A stretch of 14,972 nucleotides of DNA, taken from assembly GCA_031279965.1 (NCBI GenBank), contig JAITHM010000146.1, forward strand, positions 1-14,972, given 5' to 3'. Below, in pieces: positions 7,090 to 14,118 of this stretch (the stretch's first letter is position 1; every line of letters begins with the position of its first letter). Source of the DNA: Spirochaetaceae bacterium (GTDB taxonomy: Bacteria > Spirochaetota > Spirochaetia > Treponematales > Breznakiellaceae). The notes under the pieces are model-generated. The model was not told where the DNA came from and searched no databases. It saw nothing but the letters and a program-made list of their open reading frames with translations. The position numbers and the translations under genes are program-made.

Positions 7090-9234
7090 TCAGATAAATT
7101 TACCATGTGCGCAAAGTTTGCCACGAATTTCGGTATTCACAAGATATGTGTCTGATTCCTCGATAAGCGCCGCACCGAAAAATTCAAAAAAAGCTTCATT
7201 GATAATCTCGACCGCACCGTCAAGTGATAATTTATGTTGTGCCGCCGCCGCAGAGGCTGCCTCTCGCGTCCATTGATCCTGACTAAGCAGCGTTTTGAGC
7301 AGTGCTCTGTGAGCGATATCCAATCCGGCCTTCGGTACAGGCGGCGGACTGTCTTCAGCAAAAATACCGGAAAGCAATTTGCTTACGTGCTCCGTATCCT
7401 TGCGCAGGCTTTTTATTTTTTGTTTGTCAAGCGCAAATTTCTGTACGTTGGGAATGCTGCTTCCAGCGGCTTCGTTGTGCAAATTACGGTAGAGTTCTTC
7501 AGTTTTTATTTTGAATGCCTGGTAAAGTTTTTCAAGAAACATAATTGTTTTGTATCCTGAATCATAAACACCTTTATGCTGATAGGCCTTAAATATTGCG
7601 GCAATACAGTCTATCGATTCGCGCCGCAGGCTTTCATTTTCTTTTTTGAACGGCTTAACAGCCTCGTTAAACGAAGGCGGATTTTTACAAAGCCAAAAAA
7701 AAGTGTATTTCATTTTTAAACACGTATAGTCATCAGCATCTTTAATAACATCTGGATACAGCACCTCTACATCAGAAGAATAACATTCGGTGATGGCCGC
7801 CGCGCAGAGTCTTAACAGATTAAAAAACGGTTCGTGCTGCTGCTTCATCGGGCGCGGCCCCGGAAAGAAAAAGAGGAACAGAGGAGTTTTCCGCGTTAAT
7901 TCAGCAGATACAACGGCAAAGTTGGGAGCGCTGCCAATGTTCTGTTCTTCAAGCACGGCTGCAATATCAAAAAAAAGTTCCGGGGAAAATTGATCTTGAA
8001 CGTTAAAATGCGCAAGCAGCCATTCAACATCGCGGTATACATACGCATTGTTTGCCAGCGTTTTTCGCAGTAACAATGCTTTTTTTTGATTGTCCTCATC
8101 CCAGAAAAAAAATGGCTTTATAAAATGAATGCGTTCATTACCGGCTGCCGCTTGAGTACAAAATTCAGCATAACGGTTAAGACTTGCGGCACACTGTTCA
8201 GCAATCGCGGTTAGAGCGCACAGTGCATCTTCTTCAATAAGAAATTTTTTGAGCGCTGGCCGCAGCGGAATTTGAACCGTGCGCACCGTGCTGGAAAGCG
8301 GTTTATAGCACGGATTGGTAATCTTGAGCGGATTCCCCGGCGTTAACCTTATTTTTCCCGCCAATTCAGCATTAAAAGCAGTAAGAAAGAGCGTTTTGAA
8401 TTCAGTGCGGCAGGAGAAAAACGCCGGGCTTTTGGGAAAGCTTTTTTCGCAGCAATAGATCGCAAAGGCAAGTTCTGCGGATAAAGGCTTGTTATTACGT
8501 GAAAATTCATCAAGCATAACGTACATATACGCTGAATATCCTTCGTGAACGGGCATGGGCGGTATGAAGCCGGAAGAGCAGGCATGGCCGTGTACACATA
8601 ACGCCGTATATTGATAGAACTCGGAAAGTTCGCGGGCTGTTACATCATGCCGGGGTTCGTAAAGCCTGCACAACCGGGCCGTTTCGTCACGGATAATCCG
8701 CTGTTCTTCGCCGGTAACAAGGCCGCGCCGTGCGTCTTCGATAAACCGTCGTTCAACTCCCATAAGAAACAGCTTTACGGCCCACCCTGGCACGTCAGGA
8801 TCTGATCTGCCTCCAGCAAGCCATGCTGCATAGATGCCGCGTTGTAGCGGATTAAGCTGTGCATACGCGCAGATTTCTGGCGGCGGGGTAGAAGCAGAAT
8901 CTGCCCCCGCGCTGGAAGAAAGTGGAAGCTCTGGATTGAGCAGCGATGCCTCGGGAACATTGTTTACAAGCATCATGCTGGTTCCGTAATAGAATAGTCC
9001 GCACTCAATTTCAATAACGGAAGAAGCGCTGATTGTAACGCGCTCGCTGGGCTTTATCCAGCGGTAATCGAGTTTTTCTGGTGCGGGTATCGTAAACGCA
9101 GCATGATGGGCACTCCCGCGCGCCCACGACGGAGTGCCATTTTGCCGGATACGCGCAGCTCTACTCTGCGAGACAATAGTTTCAATTTCGCCTGTATCAA
9201 ACAAAAAAAGATCGTCGGTGTCTTCTTGTGTCAT
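7090..9234 (-). CDS. TerB N-terminal / TerB C-terminal domain protein
   Basis: This 714-residue protein has no signal peptide. Its N-terminal part resembles the TerB_N family: FYYGTSM near 81-87, a Leu-Leu-Asn-Pro-Glu-Leu segment (about 97-102), QRGIYAAWLAGGR at 131-143 and the GVERRFIEDA helix at 159-168. The last 80 residues match TerB_C: LDIAHRALLKTLL, WTREAASAAAAQHKLSLDGA and INEAFFEFFGAALIEE. The middle (about 280-630) is a long, mainly helical region I cannot place. TerB-type domains are linked to tellurite or chemical stress and, in some contexts, to membrane- or DNA-processing systems; the function here is unknown. GAGGGG just before the ATG is a good ribosome-binding site. The gene lies 85 bases after hisS and 78 bases before the lipoprotein's GGAGG, all on one strand. 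Confidence 0.82.
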   Translation of the reverse strand: MTQEDTDDLFLFDTGEIETIVSQSRAARIRQNGTPSWARGSAHHAAFTIPAPEKLDYRWIKPSERVTISASSVIEIECGLFYYGTSMMLVNNVPEASLLNPELPLSSSAGADSASTPPPEICAYAQLNPLQRGIYAAWLAGGRSDPDVPGWAVKLFLMGVERRFIEDARRGLVTGEEQRIIRDETARLCRLYEPRHDVTARELSEFYQYTALCVHGHACSSGFIPPMPVHEGYSAYMYVMLDEFSRNNKPLSAELAFAIYCCEKSFPKSPAFFSCRTEFKTLFLTAFNAELAGKIRLTPGNPLKITNPCYKPLSSTVRTVQIPLRPALKKFLIEEDALCALTAIAEQCAASLNRYAEFCTQAAAGNERIHFIKPFFFWDEDNQKKALLLRKTLANNAYVYRDVEWLLAHFNVQDQFSPELFFDIAAVLEEQNIGSAPNFAVVSAELTRKTPLFLFFFPGPRPMKQQHEPFFNLLRLCAAAITECYSSDVEVLYPDVIKDADDYTCLKMKYTFFWLCKNPPSFNEAVKPFKKENESLRRESIDCIAAIFKAYQHKGVYDSGYKTIMFLEKLYQAFKIKTEELYRNLHNEAAGSSIPNVQKFALDKQKIKSLRKDTEHVSKLLSGIFAEDSPPPVPKAGLDIAHRALLKTLLSQDQWTREAASAAAAQHKLSLDGAVEIINEAFFEFFGAALIEESDTYLVNTEIRGKLCAHGKFI

Positions 9235-9319
9235 TATCCCCTCGCCGGTTCATTTTGTCACAATCTATTGTACGAGACAATCCCTCAGGGCGCACTGCAT
9301 TCGTCTGTGTTTTGGGATT

Positions 9320-10627
9320 TCAGACACCAGACAAGGCACAGGTAATAAGTTTGATTGCTTGAGGCAGACTGACTTCTGTATCGGTTCGTTCAAGAAGGCT
9401 GCGCAGAGTAAACGGCTTTTCAAGCGGGTTTTCGGCATCTGGAATAACAGCAAAACGCGCCCCTCGTTTTTCTGCCTGGATAAATTGTGCGGTAAGTTTT
9501 TTCGTTTCGCAAAAAACTTCACAGTTAATGCCTTCGGCACGGAAATGCGATGCGAGTTGTTCATACAACCCAAAATGCGTCTCATTAACGCAAATAATCG
9601 TACATTCGGCAAAGGGATTGCAGGCAGGCAGGCGGCCAAGGCTTTCCAGTGCGGCAATGAGCCGGTCAAGTCCGATGGACGCGCCCACACCAGAGAGCGT
9701 CTCTTTTGAATAGAGGCCGGTCAGATTGTCATAACGGCCGCCTGAACATATCGAGCCTATTGAAGGCAGATCATCCAGCACGGTTTCAAACACAATGCCG
9801 GTATAATAATCAAGCCCGCGGGTAATCGACGGGGCAAGCCTGAAAGAGCCGTCCGCTCCCGCATCACGCAGAAACTGTGCAATAGCTGCAAGCCGTTCGG
9901 AATCATTCTCTGGGCCGCCTGCCGCTTCGGTCATGGCAGCAAGAACAGAATCCCATGGGCCGTCTAATTCAATAAACTGAAGGATAGCTGCCGCCGCGGC
10001 CTCTCCGGCAAGACTGATAAGCGTCTGTTTAACCTCGTCCCGCCCAATCTTTTCAATTTTATCAACGGCACGAAGTATTTCCGCAAGCTTGCCAGAAACC
10101 CCGCACCGCATCAACAGCCGGTTGAACAATCCGCGGTGATTCACCAGTATCGTTGTTTGCCCTGCCCCCGCAGCGGCAAGGGCGGCGCGCATCATAAGGA
10201 GTATTTCTGCGTCAGCGGCTGCCGAAGAAATACCAATGCTGTCAAAATCACACTGGGTAAATTCACGATACCGGCCATGCTGCGTGTTTTCTCCGCGCCA
10301 TACTTTAGCAATATGATAGCGTTTAAACGGCATGGGAAGTTCATCACGATGCAGTGCGACAAAACGGGCAAACGGCACGGTAAGATCAAAGCGCAGCGCA
10401 ACATCCCGCCCGCCGTTGTCGGTAAAACGGTAAATCTGTTTTTCAGTTTCTCCTCCGCCCTTCCCCAATAAAATTTCCGCCAATTCTAGTGCCGGTGTGT
10501 CTATCGGAGCAAAACCATACGCACGGAAAACGGCCTCAAACCGTGCCGTAAGCACACGTCGCAAGGCCTCTTGTCCGGGGAGAAAATCACGAAACCCTTT
10601 AAGCACCCGTGGTGCAATAATCGCCAT
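9320..10627 (-). CDS. hisS: Histidine-tRNA ligase HisS
   Basis: HisRS charges tRNA-His using ATP. The 435-residue protein is a complete class II synthetase. Motif 2 region is KRYHIAKVWRGEN followed by GRYREFTQCDFD (about 101-129). The histidine-binding RGLDYYTG is at 270-277, CSGGRYDNL at 294-302, motif 3 GVGASIGLDRL at 313-323, and the anticodon-binding domain covers about 340-435. ALRFDLTVPFARFVA at 77-91 resembles archaeal/eukaryotic-type HisRS rather than the common bacterial LRPE-type. I set the start at ATG 10627 (MAIIAPRVLKGFRDFLPG) because the family begins there; the longer open frame to 10846 runs antisense through the tRNA-Cys gene. No Shine-Dalgarno sequence is present; a promoter and operator-like palindrome lie directly upstream. 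Confidence 0.95.
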   Translation of the reverse strand: MAIIAPRVLKGFRDFLPGQEALRRVLTARFEAVFRAYGFAPIDTPALELAEILLGKGGGETEKQIYRFTDNGGRDVALRFDLTVPFARFVALHRDELPMPFKRYHIAKVWRGENTQHGRYREFTQCDFDSIGISSAAADAEILLMMRAALAAAGAGQTTILVNHRGLFNRLLMRCGVSGKLAEILRAVDKIEKIGRDEVKQTLISLAGEAAAAAILQFIELDGPWDSVLAAMTEAAGGPENDSERLAAIAQFLRDAGADGSFRLAPSITRGLDYYTGIVFETVLDDLPSIGSICSGGRYDNLTGLYSKETLSGVGASIGLDRLIAALESLGRLPACNPFAECTIICVNETHFGLYEQLASHFRAEGINCEVFCETKKLTAQFIQAEKRGARFAVIPDAENPLEKPFTLRSLLERTDTEVSLPQAIKLITCALSGV

Positions 10628-10633
10628 AAAACA

Positions 10634-10664
10634 AGTATGCTGGACAGCGCTATCTCTGTCCAGC
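10634..10664 (-). promoter_or_regulatory. hisS promoter overlapped by a perfect inverted repeat
   Basis: On the minus strand TGGACA (10662-10657, 5/6 to -35 consensus), a 17-base spacer and CATACT (10639-10634, 4/6 to -10) form a plausible sigma-70 promoter. CATACT ends six bases before the hisS ATG, so transcription would begin at or next to the start codon. A perfect 9-bp inverted repeat, GCTGGACAG at 10639-10647 and CTGTCCAGC at 10656-10664 with an 8-base spacer, covers the whole -35 and reaches the first base of the -10. That geometry fits a repressor operator. If transcription starts further upstream, the same repeat would instead form a leader hairpin. Confidence 0.5.
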
Positions 10665-10736
10665 AGCAGCCGTGTGTGCGGTGCAAAGTACCCGTCTGGA
10701 GGGGATTCAGAATTGCTGACACTGAAATCTGCCCTC

Positions 10737-10766
10737 TTGACGAAACCAGAAATAAAGGCGAATCTT
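10737..10766 (+). promoter_or_regulatory. Weak candidate promoter for tRNA-Cys
   Basis: TTGACG at 10737-10742 matches five of six bases of a -35. The best -10 at acceptable spacing is AATCTT at 10761-10766, 18 bases on, which matches only three of six. Transcription would start about ten bases before the tRNA. The -35 is convincing, the -10 is not. Confidence 0.3.
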
Positions 10767-10782
10767 TCCTCTAAATAAACAT

Positions 10783-10854
10783 GGCGCCGTACCCAAGCGG
10801 TAAGGGAGAGGTCTGCAAAACCTTTATGCGTGCGTTCGATTCGCACCGGCGCCT
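10783..10854 (+). tRNA. tRNA-Cys (anticodon GCA)
   Basis: A full cloverleaf can be folded by eye. The acceptor stem is GGCGCCG (10783-10789) with CGGCGCC (10847-10853), seven perfect pairs. The D stem is CCC/GGG (10792-10794 with 10804-10806). The anticodon stem GAGGT/ACCTT (10808-10812 with 10820-10824) encloses the loop CTGCAAA, giving anticodon GCA at 10815-10817. The T stem is GTGCG/CGCAC with loop TTCGATT (10835-10841). The discriminator base T10854 is the U73 expected for tRNA-Cys. CCA is not encoded (GGA follows), so it must be added after transcription. The gene is isolated, between the divergent hisS promoter and the convergent ftsL end. Confidence 0.96.
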
Positions 10855-10944
10855 GGAGTTTAATTCTGTTGCTTTTGGTAAAATACTTGAGCGATTTTAT
10901 TCAAAAGTCTGTTTTAATACTACGAAGATCTGTTTTGCGGAAGC

Positions 10945-11217
10945 TCATTGATGAATAGTGATATGAACAATGTCTTCCGGGCGCTTGGTATCAAGGCCCA
11001 GGCGGTCGCGGGCAAGCTTGTCAATGCGGGAAGATGCTGATAATGCGGCAATTTCGGTAATAAGGCGCTGGTTTTGTTCGACAAGTTCTGTTTGCAGGCG
11101 GTTGTTTTGTTCGATTTCTTGTCTGAGCATGGCAAATCGTGTTGACTGCCAGGCGGTAATACCCAAGGTTAACGGAATGGTAAATGCCATTGCATACAGC
11201 AAAGTCTTTTTTAGCAT
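10945..11217 (-). CDS. ftsL: FtsL-like cell division protein
   Basis: The 90-residue product has the FtsL/DivIC plan: a short cytoplasmic N-terminus (MLKK), one membrane helix (about residues 5-21, LLYAMAFTIPLTLGITA), a heptad coiled coil (about 25-65, RQEIEQNNRLQTELVEQNQR) and a C-terminal LARDRLGLDTKRPEDIV segment typical of these proteins. FtsL bridges division proteins in the periplasm and recruits septal peptidoglycan synthases. The ATG at 11217 overlaps the rsmH stop by seven bases (ATGCTAA), with GGAGAAA upstream; the longer frame to 11274 lies inside rsmH and is rejected. The assignment rests on topology and position after rsmH, since the sequence is poorly conserved. No ftsI or mur gene follows. 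Confidence 0.82.
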   Translation of the reverse strand: MLKKTLLYAMAFTIPLTLGITAWQSTRFAMLRQEIEQNNRLQTELVEQNQRLITEIAALSASSRIDKLARDRLGLDTKRPEDIVHITIHQ

Positions 11218-12194
11218 AACGCTTTCTCCACAACACGTAATTTTGCACTGCGCGAGGGCGCATTCTGCGCACATTCCGCCTCGGTAGGCGCTATTGGCTT
11301 ATTTGTAATCAAACGCGCAAGCCGCCGTCCTCTGCATACACATTTTGGCACAGATGGCGGACAAATACAATCACGTGCAAGATCTCGAAAGTAATTTTTA
11401 ACGATGCGATCCTCCAACGAATGAAACGTGATAACGCCGAAGCGTCCACCCGGTTTAAGCGCGGTGAATGCCGCATCCAGAAGAGCGGGAAGCCGTTCCA
11501 ATTCGCCGTTGACCGCGATGCGGAGTGCGGCAAAGGTTTTTGTCGCCGGATGAATCGCGTGGTGCCGCACAAATGACGGTACGGCGTTACTGACGATTTC
11601 TGCAAGCACAGCTGAGCTTGTTATGGGAGCTTCGGCGCGGGCGTTCACGAGTGCACGGGCAATGCGTTTGGCAAAACGTTCCCCGGAGTTTTCCGCAAGC
11701 AAACGGGCAAGCGCCCGCTCGCTCAGCGTGGCAAGCAGACCGGCGGCGCTTGTACCGCGGGTAATGTCGATCCTCATATCAAGCGATTCATCCAAACGGA
11801 AACTGAATCCTCTGCCTCCTTTCTCATAATGGAAAAGCGACACCCCCAAATCAAGGAGGATCATACCCGGACGGGGAAGCTCTGCATTATCAACCGGATA
11901 GTACCGGAAAAAATCATCGGCCCATCCTTCATGAAACGCAATGCGTCCCCCAAATCGCGTCAGCCGCTCCCGCGCCACGCCCATAATTTCCCTATCAGCA
12001 TCAACACCAATTACCCTTAATTGGGGAAACTGCGTTAAAAACCGCTCGCTGTGCCCGCCTTCACCCAGTGTGCCGTCAACGAACAATTCGTCTTCGCCTG
12101 TCTCGTTGCCCAACAACTTAAGCGCACCGCTGAGTGTTTCAAGCGTTTCAGTTGCCAGCACCGGGACATGGCATGGATTAAAAGACCAGTCCAT
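11211..12194 (-). CDS. rsmH: 16S rRNA (cytosine1402-N4)-methyltransferase RsmH
   Basis: RsmH (MraW) methylates N4 of C1402 in 16S rRNA using SAM. The 327-residue product shows HVPVLATETLETL at 9-21, the SAM-site motif FVDGTLGEGGHSERFL at 38-53, GVDADREIM at 63-71, DLGVSLFHY with GRGFSFRLDESLDMRID at 115-143, and ITFHSLEDRIVKNYF at 255-269. A Cys-rich CICPPSVPKCVCRGR segment (276-290) precedes the SRSAKLRVVEKAL end. The usual DLGVSSPQLD is replaced by DLGVSLFHYEKG, a variant in a normally conserved loop. The ATG overlaps the mraZ stop by 17 bases and the stop overlaps ftsL by seven, so translation is coupled along mraZ-rsmH-ftsL. Confidence 0.97.
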   Translation of the reverse strand: MDWSFNPCHVPVLATETLETLSGALKLLGNETGEDELFVDGTLGEGGHSERFLTQFPQLRVIGVDADREIMGVARERLTRFGGRIAFHEGWADDFFRYYPVDNAELPRPGMILLDLGVSLFHYEKGGRGFSFRLDESLDMRIDITRGTSAAGLLATLSERALARLLAENSGERFAKRIARALVNARAEAPITSSAVLAEIVSNAVPSFVRHHAIHPATKTFAALRIAVNGELERLPALLDAAFTALKPGGRFGVITFHSLEDRIVKNYFRDLARDCICPPSVPKCVCRGRRLARLITNKPIAPTEAECAQNAPSRSAKLRVVEKALC

Positions 12195-12612
12195 AGCGTT
12201 CTGCTATGTCCTCCAGACTGTCATCGTTCTCACCCTGCGCTGTTTTGTAGAGCGCCGCATCCCAGATTTCAATACGCTTGCCCAAGCCCATCACGATAAC
12301 ATTTCGTCCCAGCGCGGCATATTCACGAAGGCTTTGTGGAATGGCCAGGCGTCCCGATTTATCAATTTCTGTCTCCGTTGCCCAGCCGAGAAAATGCCGT
12401 TGCATTTTACGCCAATCCTTTGACATAGCGGCTGGATTTTCTAGCTTTTCTTCAAAGTCTTTCCATTCCAGCGGAGGAAAAAGGTAAAGGCATTTTTCTA
12501 TACCTCGTGTGATGACAAGCACATCACCCGAAAATCCATTTTTCAGGCGGGCAGGGAAGCTTACCCGTCCTTTTTCATCCAGCGTGTTGTTAAACCCGCC
12601 GTTCAATGCCAT
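12178..12612 (-). CDS. mraZ: Transcriptional regulator MraZ
   Basis: MraZ is a ring-forming DNA-binding protein that regulates its own division/cell-wall operon. The 144-residue product carries the two SpoVT/AbrB-type half-domains: FNNTLDEKGRVSFPARLKN (about 7-25, Asp12 to Arg16) and TETEIDKSGRLAIPQSLREY (about 79-98, Asp84 to Arg88). The start at ATG 12612 (MALNGGFNN) fits family length and has GAGG seven bases upstream; an in-frame ATG at 12660 would add 16 basic residues and lies upstream of the operator-like repeats. The stop overlaps rsmH by 17 bases. A four-unit repeat over the leader and start codon is the probable target of the protein itself. Confidence 0.96.
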   Translation of the reverse strand: MALNGGFNNTLDEKGRVSFPARLKNGFSGDVLVITRGIEKCLYLFPPLEWKDFEEKLENPAAMSKDWRKMQRHFLGWATETEIDKSGRLAIPQSLREYAALGRNVIVMGLGKRIEIWDAALYKTAQGENDDSLEDIAERYGLVF

Positions 12613-12641
12613 TTTTCGCCTCTTTTCGCCATTTTTTGCTA
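12607..12641 (-). promoter_or_regulatory. Candidate MraZ-box array (four boxes, 10-bp period)
   Basis: On the minus strand four five-base boxes occur exactly ten bases apart: TAGCA (12641-12637), TGGCG (12631-12627), AGGCG (12621-12617) and TGGCA (12611-12607), separated by A-rich five-base spacers. Known MraZ targets are TGGGN repeats with five-base spacers in E. coli and AAAGTG-type repeats with the same overall period in Mycoplasma. The third box coincides with the ribosome-binding site and the fourth covers the mraZ start codon. A weak promoter (TTGACC 12679-12674, 17 bases, TAAACC 12656-12651) would start transcription just before the first box. Site assignment is inference from position and period. 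Confidence 0.65.
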
Positions 12642-12922
12642 CCCTGGTCAGGTTTACCATAGCTCGTCACAATGGTCAAGAAATTCAAGAGATTTTTTCA
12701 AGATTTTTCGATAAATAAATCAGAAACTACAATACAAATGTTAAGTAATTTTGATTCTTGAGTTTTGTAAAAAGCACAGCCGCTGTATTTATTTTCCTAT
12801 AAAGTAACCGTAAGCATAGAGTCAGGTTTTCCTCAAAAATGAAATAAAGGAAATGAAGAAGCTCTGGTTTTGCAAGCAGACGGCAAAATGGTTTCTGTGG
12901 TATGCTGGCATCAGGAGATTTT
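12642..12922. other. AT-rich divergent intergenic region (mraZ / aldo-keto reductase)
   Basis: With the box array, 310 bases separate the mraZ and reductase starts. The mraZ side holds the weak TTGACC/TAAACC promoter. The centre (about 12690-12780) is strongly A/T-rich with no gene or clear hairpin. Near the reductase, TGG TATGCT at 12898-12906 is an extended -10 element without a recognisable -35; it would start transcription near 12912, just before the AGGAGA ribosome-binding site (12913-12918). An RNA gene was not recognised. Confidence 0.45.
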
Positions 12923-14110
12923 ATGCACTACAAAAAAGACAGCAAAACTGGCATTGATATATCGGTGTTGGGGTTTGGCTGCATGCGCTTCCCTAAAAAT
13001 TTGGGCAGCATCGATATGAAAAAAACGAATGCGTTGATTATGTCTGCTTTTGAACAGGGAATTAACTATTTTGATACAGCGCGTACCTATCCCGGTATTG
13101 AAGAAGCATTGGGAACGGTGGCGGCGGATAACAAGATACGCGAAAAAATCCTTATTGCGTCAAAGCTGCCAACCTGGTTGATAAAGACTCCGGACGATAT
13201 AGAAAAAATTTTCAGCCGAACGCTGGAAAAATTACAGACCGATTATGTTGATTATTACTTTATGCACATGTTGTCTGAAATGTCCACCTGGGAAAAGCTT
13301 AAAAGTTTTGGTATTGAAGAGTGGATTGCCGGTAAAAAACAAAGCGGGCAAATCCGCCGGCTTGGATTTTCGTTTCATGGTGTGTGCGATCAGTTTCTAA
13401 CGATACTTAACGATTATGATTGGGACGCAACGCTCATTCAATATAATTATTCCGACGAAAACTATCAGGCAGGTGTTACTGGTCTTAAAGCGGCGCATGC
13501 CAAAGGAATTCCTGTATTCATAATGGAGCCGCTTCTTGGCGGCAGACTGATTAGCGAACTGCCCAAAGAAGTGCTTGCTATTTTTAAAAAAAATCATCCT
13601 GATTGGTCGCCTGCCGCGTGGGGGCTGAATTGGCTGTGGAACCAGCCTGAAATTACGATGGTGCTCTCCGGCATGAACATGCAGGAACAACTTGATGATA
13701 ATATTCGCAGGGCAGAAAAGGCACAGACGAATATGCTTTCTGCCGCAGATACCGCCGCATTTGCCGAAATCCGCAGAATTTTTAACGAATCGTATAAGAT
13801 TAAATGTACCGGCTGTTCATATTGCCTGCCCTGTCCCCATAACGTTAATATTCCCGGCTGTTTTGCATCGTATAATGCGAGTTTTGCAACAAGCCTAAGG
13901 AACGGCCTTTGGAAATATGTACAAACTGTTTCATTTACCGCAAAATCCATGCGGAATGCAGGCCGTTGTGTTAATTGCGGCAAATGCGAACAACATTGCC
14001 CACAAAATCTGCCGATCCGGGACGGCCTTAAACAGGTAAAAAAACGGCTTGAGCCTTTTTGGTTTTGGCTGCCCCTTAAAATTATGCGTGTAATGCTGCG
14101 TCTTTCTTAG
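12923..14110 (+). CDS. Aldo/keto reductase with C-terminal [4Fe-4S] cluster motifs
   Basis: The 395-residue protein joins an aldo/keto reductase barrel (about 1-290) to a ferredoxin-like tail. The catalytic tetrad is visible: Asp51 and Tyr56 (FDTARTYPG), Lys81 (IASKLP) and His115 (YYFMHML). The tail has two cysteine motifs, C295-C298-C301-C304 (CTGCSYCLPCP) and C349-C352-C355-C359 (CVNCGKCEQHCP), consistent with two iron-sulfur clusters. Such fusions (COG1453-type) are found in anaerobes and are thought to couple NAD(P)H-dependent carbonyl reduction to electron transfer; the substrate is unknown. ATG 12923 is preferred because AGGAGA (12913-12918) precedes it; the ATG at 12902 lies in a likely -10 element. 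The gene stands alone, divergent from mraZ. Confidence 0.93.
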   Translation: MHYKKDSKTGIDISVLGFGCMRFPKNLGSIDMKKTNALIMSAFEQGINYFDTARTYPGIEEALGTVAADNKIREKILIASKLPTWLIKTPDDIEKIFSRTLEKLQTDYVDYYFMHMLSEMSTWEKLKSFGIEEWIAGKKQSGQIRRLGFSFHGVCDQFLTILNDYDWDATLIQYNYSDENYQAGVTGLKAAHAKGIPVFIMEPLLGGRLISELPKEVLAIFKKNHPDWSPAAWGLNWLWNQPEITMVLSGMNMQEQLDDNIRRAEKAQTNMLSAADTAAFAEIRRIFNESYKIKCTGCSYCLPCPHNVNIPGCFASYNASFATSLRNGLWKYVQTVSFTAKSMRNAGRCVNCGKCEQHCPQNLPIRDGLKQVKKRLEPFWFWLPLKIMRVMLRLS

Positions 14111-14118
14111 GTAAAGTT

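Noticed and set aside
10628..10782. T-box leader for hisS
   Set aside because: No T-box consensus or specifier stem-loop was seen; the only structure is the 9-bp inverted repeat over the promoter.
9134..10846. Long open frames around hisS: a plus-strand frame at 9134-9709 and an upstream extension of hisS to 10846
   Set aside because: The plus-strand frame is antisense to hisS and to the TerB-type gene and has no family resemblance. The extension runs antisense through the tRNA-Cys gene and adds residues foreign to HisRS.
10855..10944. Intrinsic terminator between tRNA-Cys and ftsL
   Set aside because: The region is A/T-rich but only imperfect 4-5 bp pairings were found, not enough to support a call.
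12853..12957. A 34-codon frame (ATG AAG AAG CTC ...) overlapping the reductase start
   Set aside because: It has an AAGG just before the ATG, but the spacing is too short, it overlaps the reductase in another frame, and its peptide (Trp/Lys-rich) has no recognisable feature.
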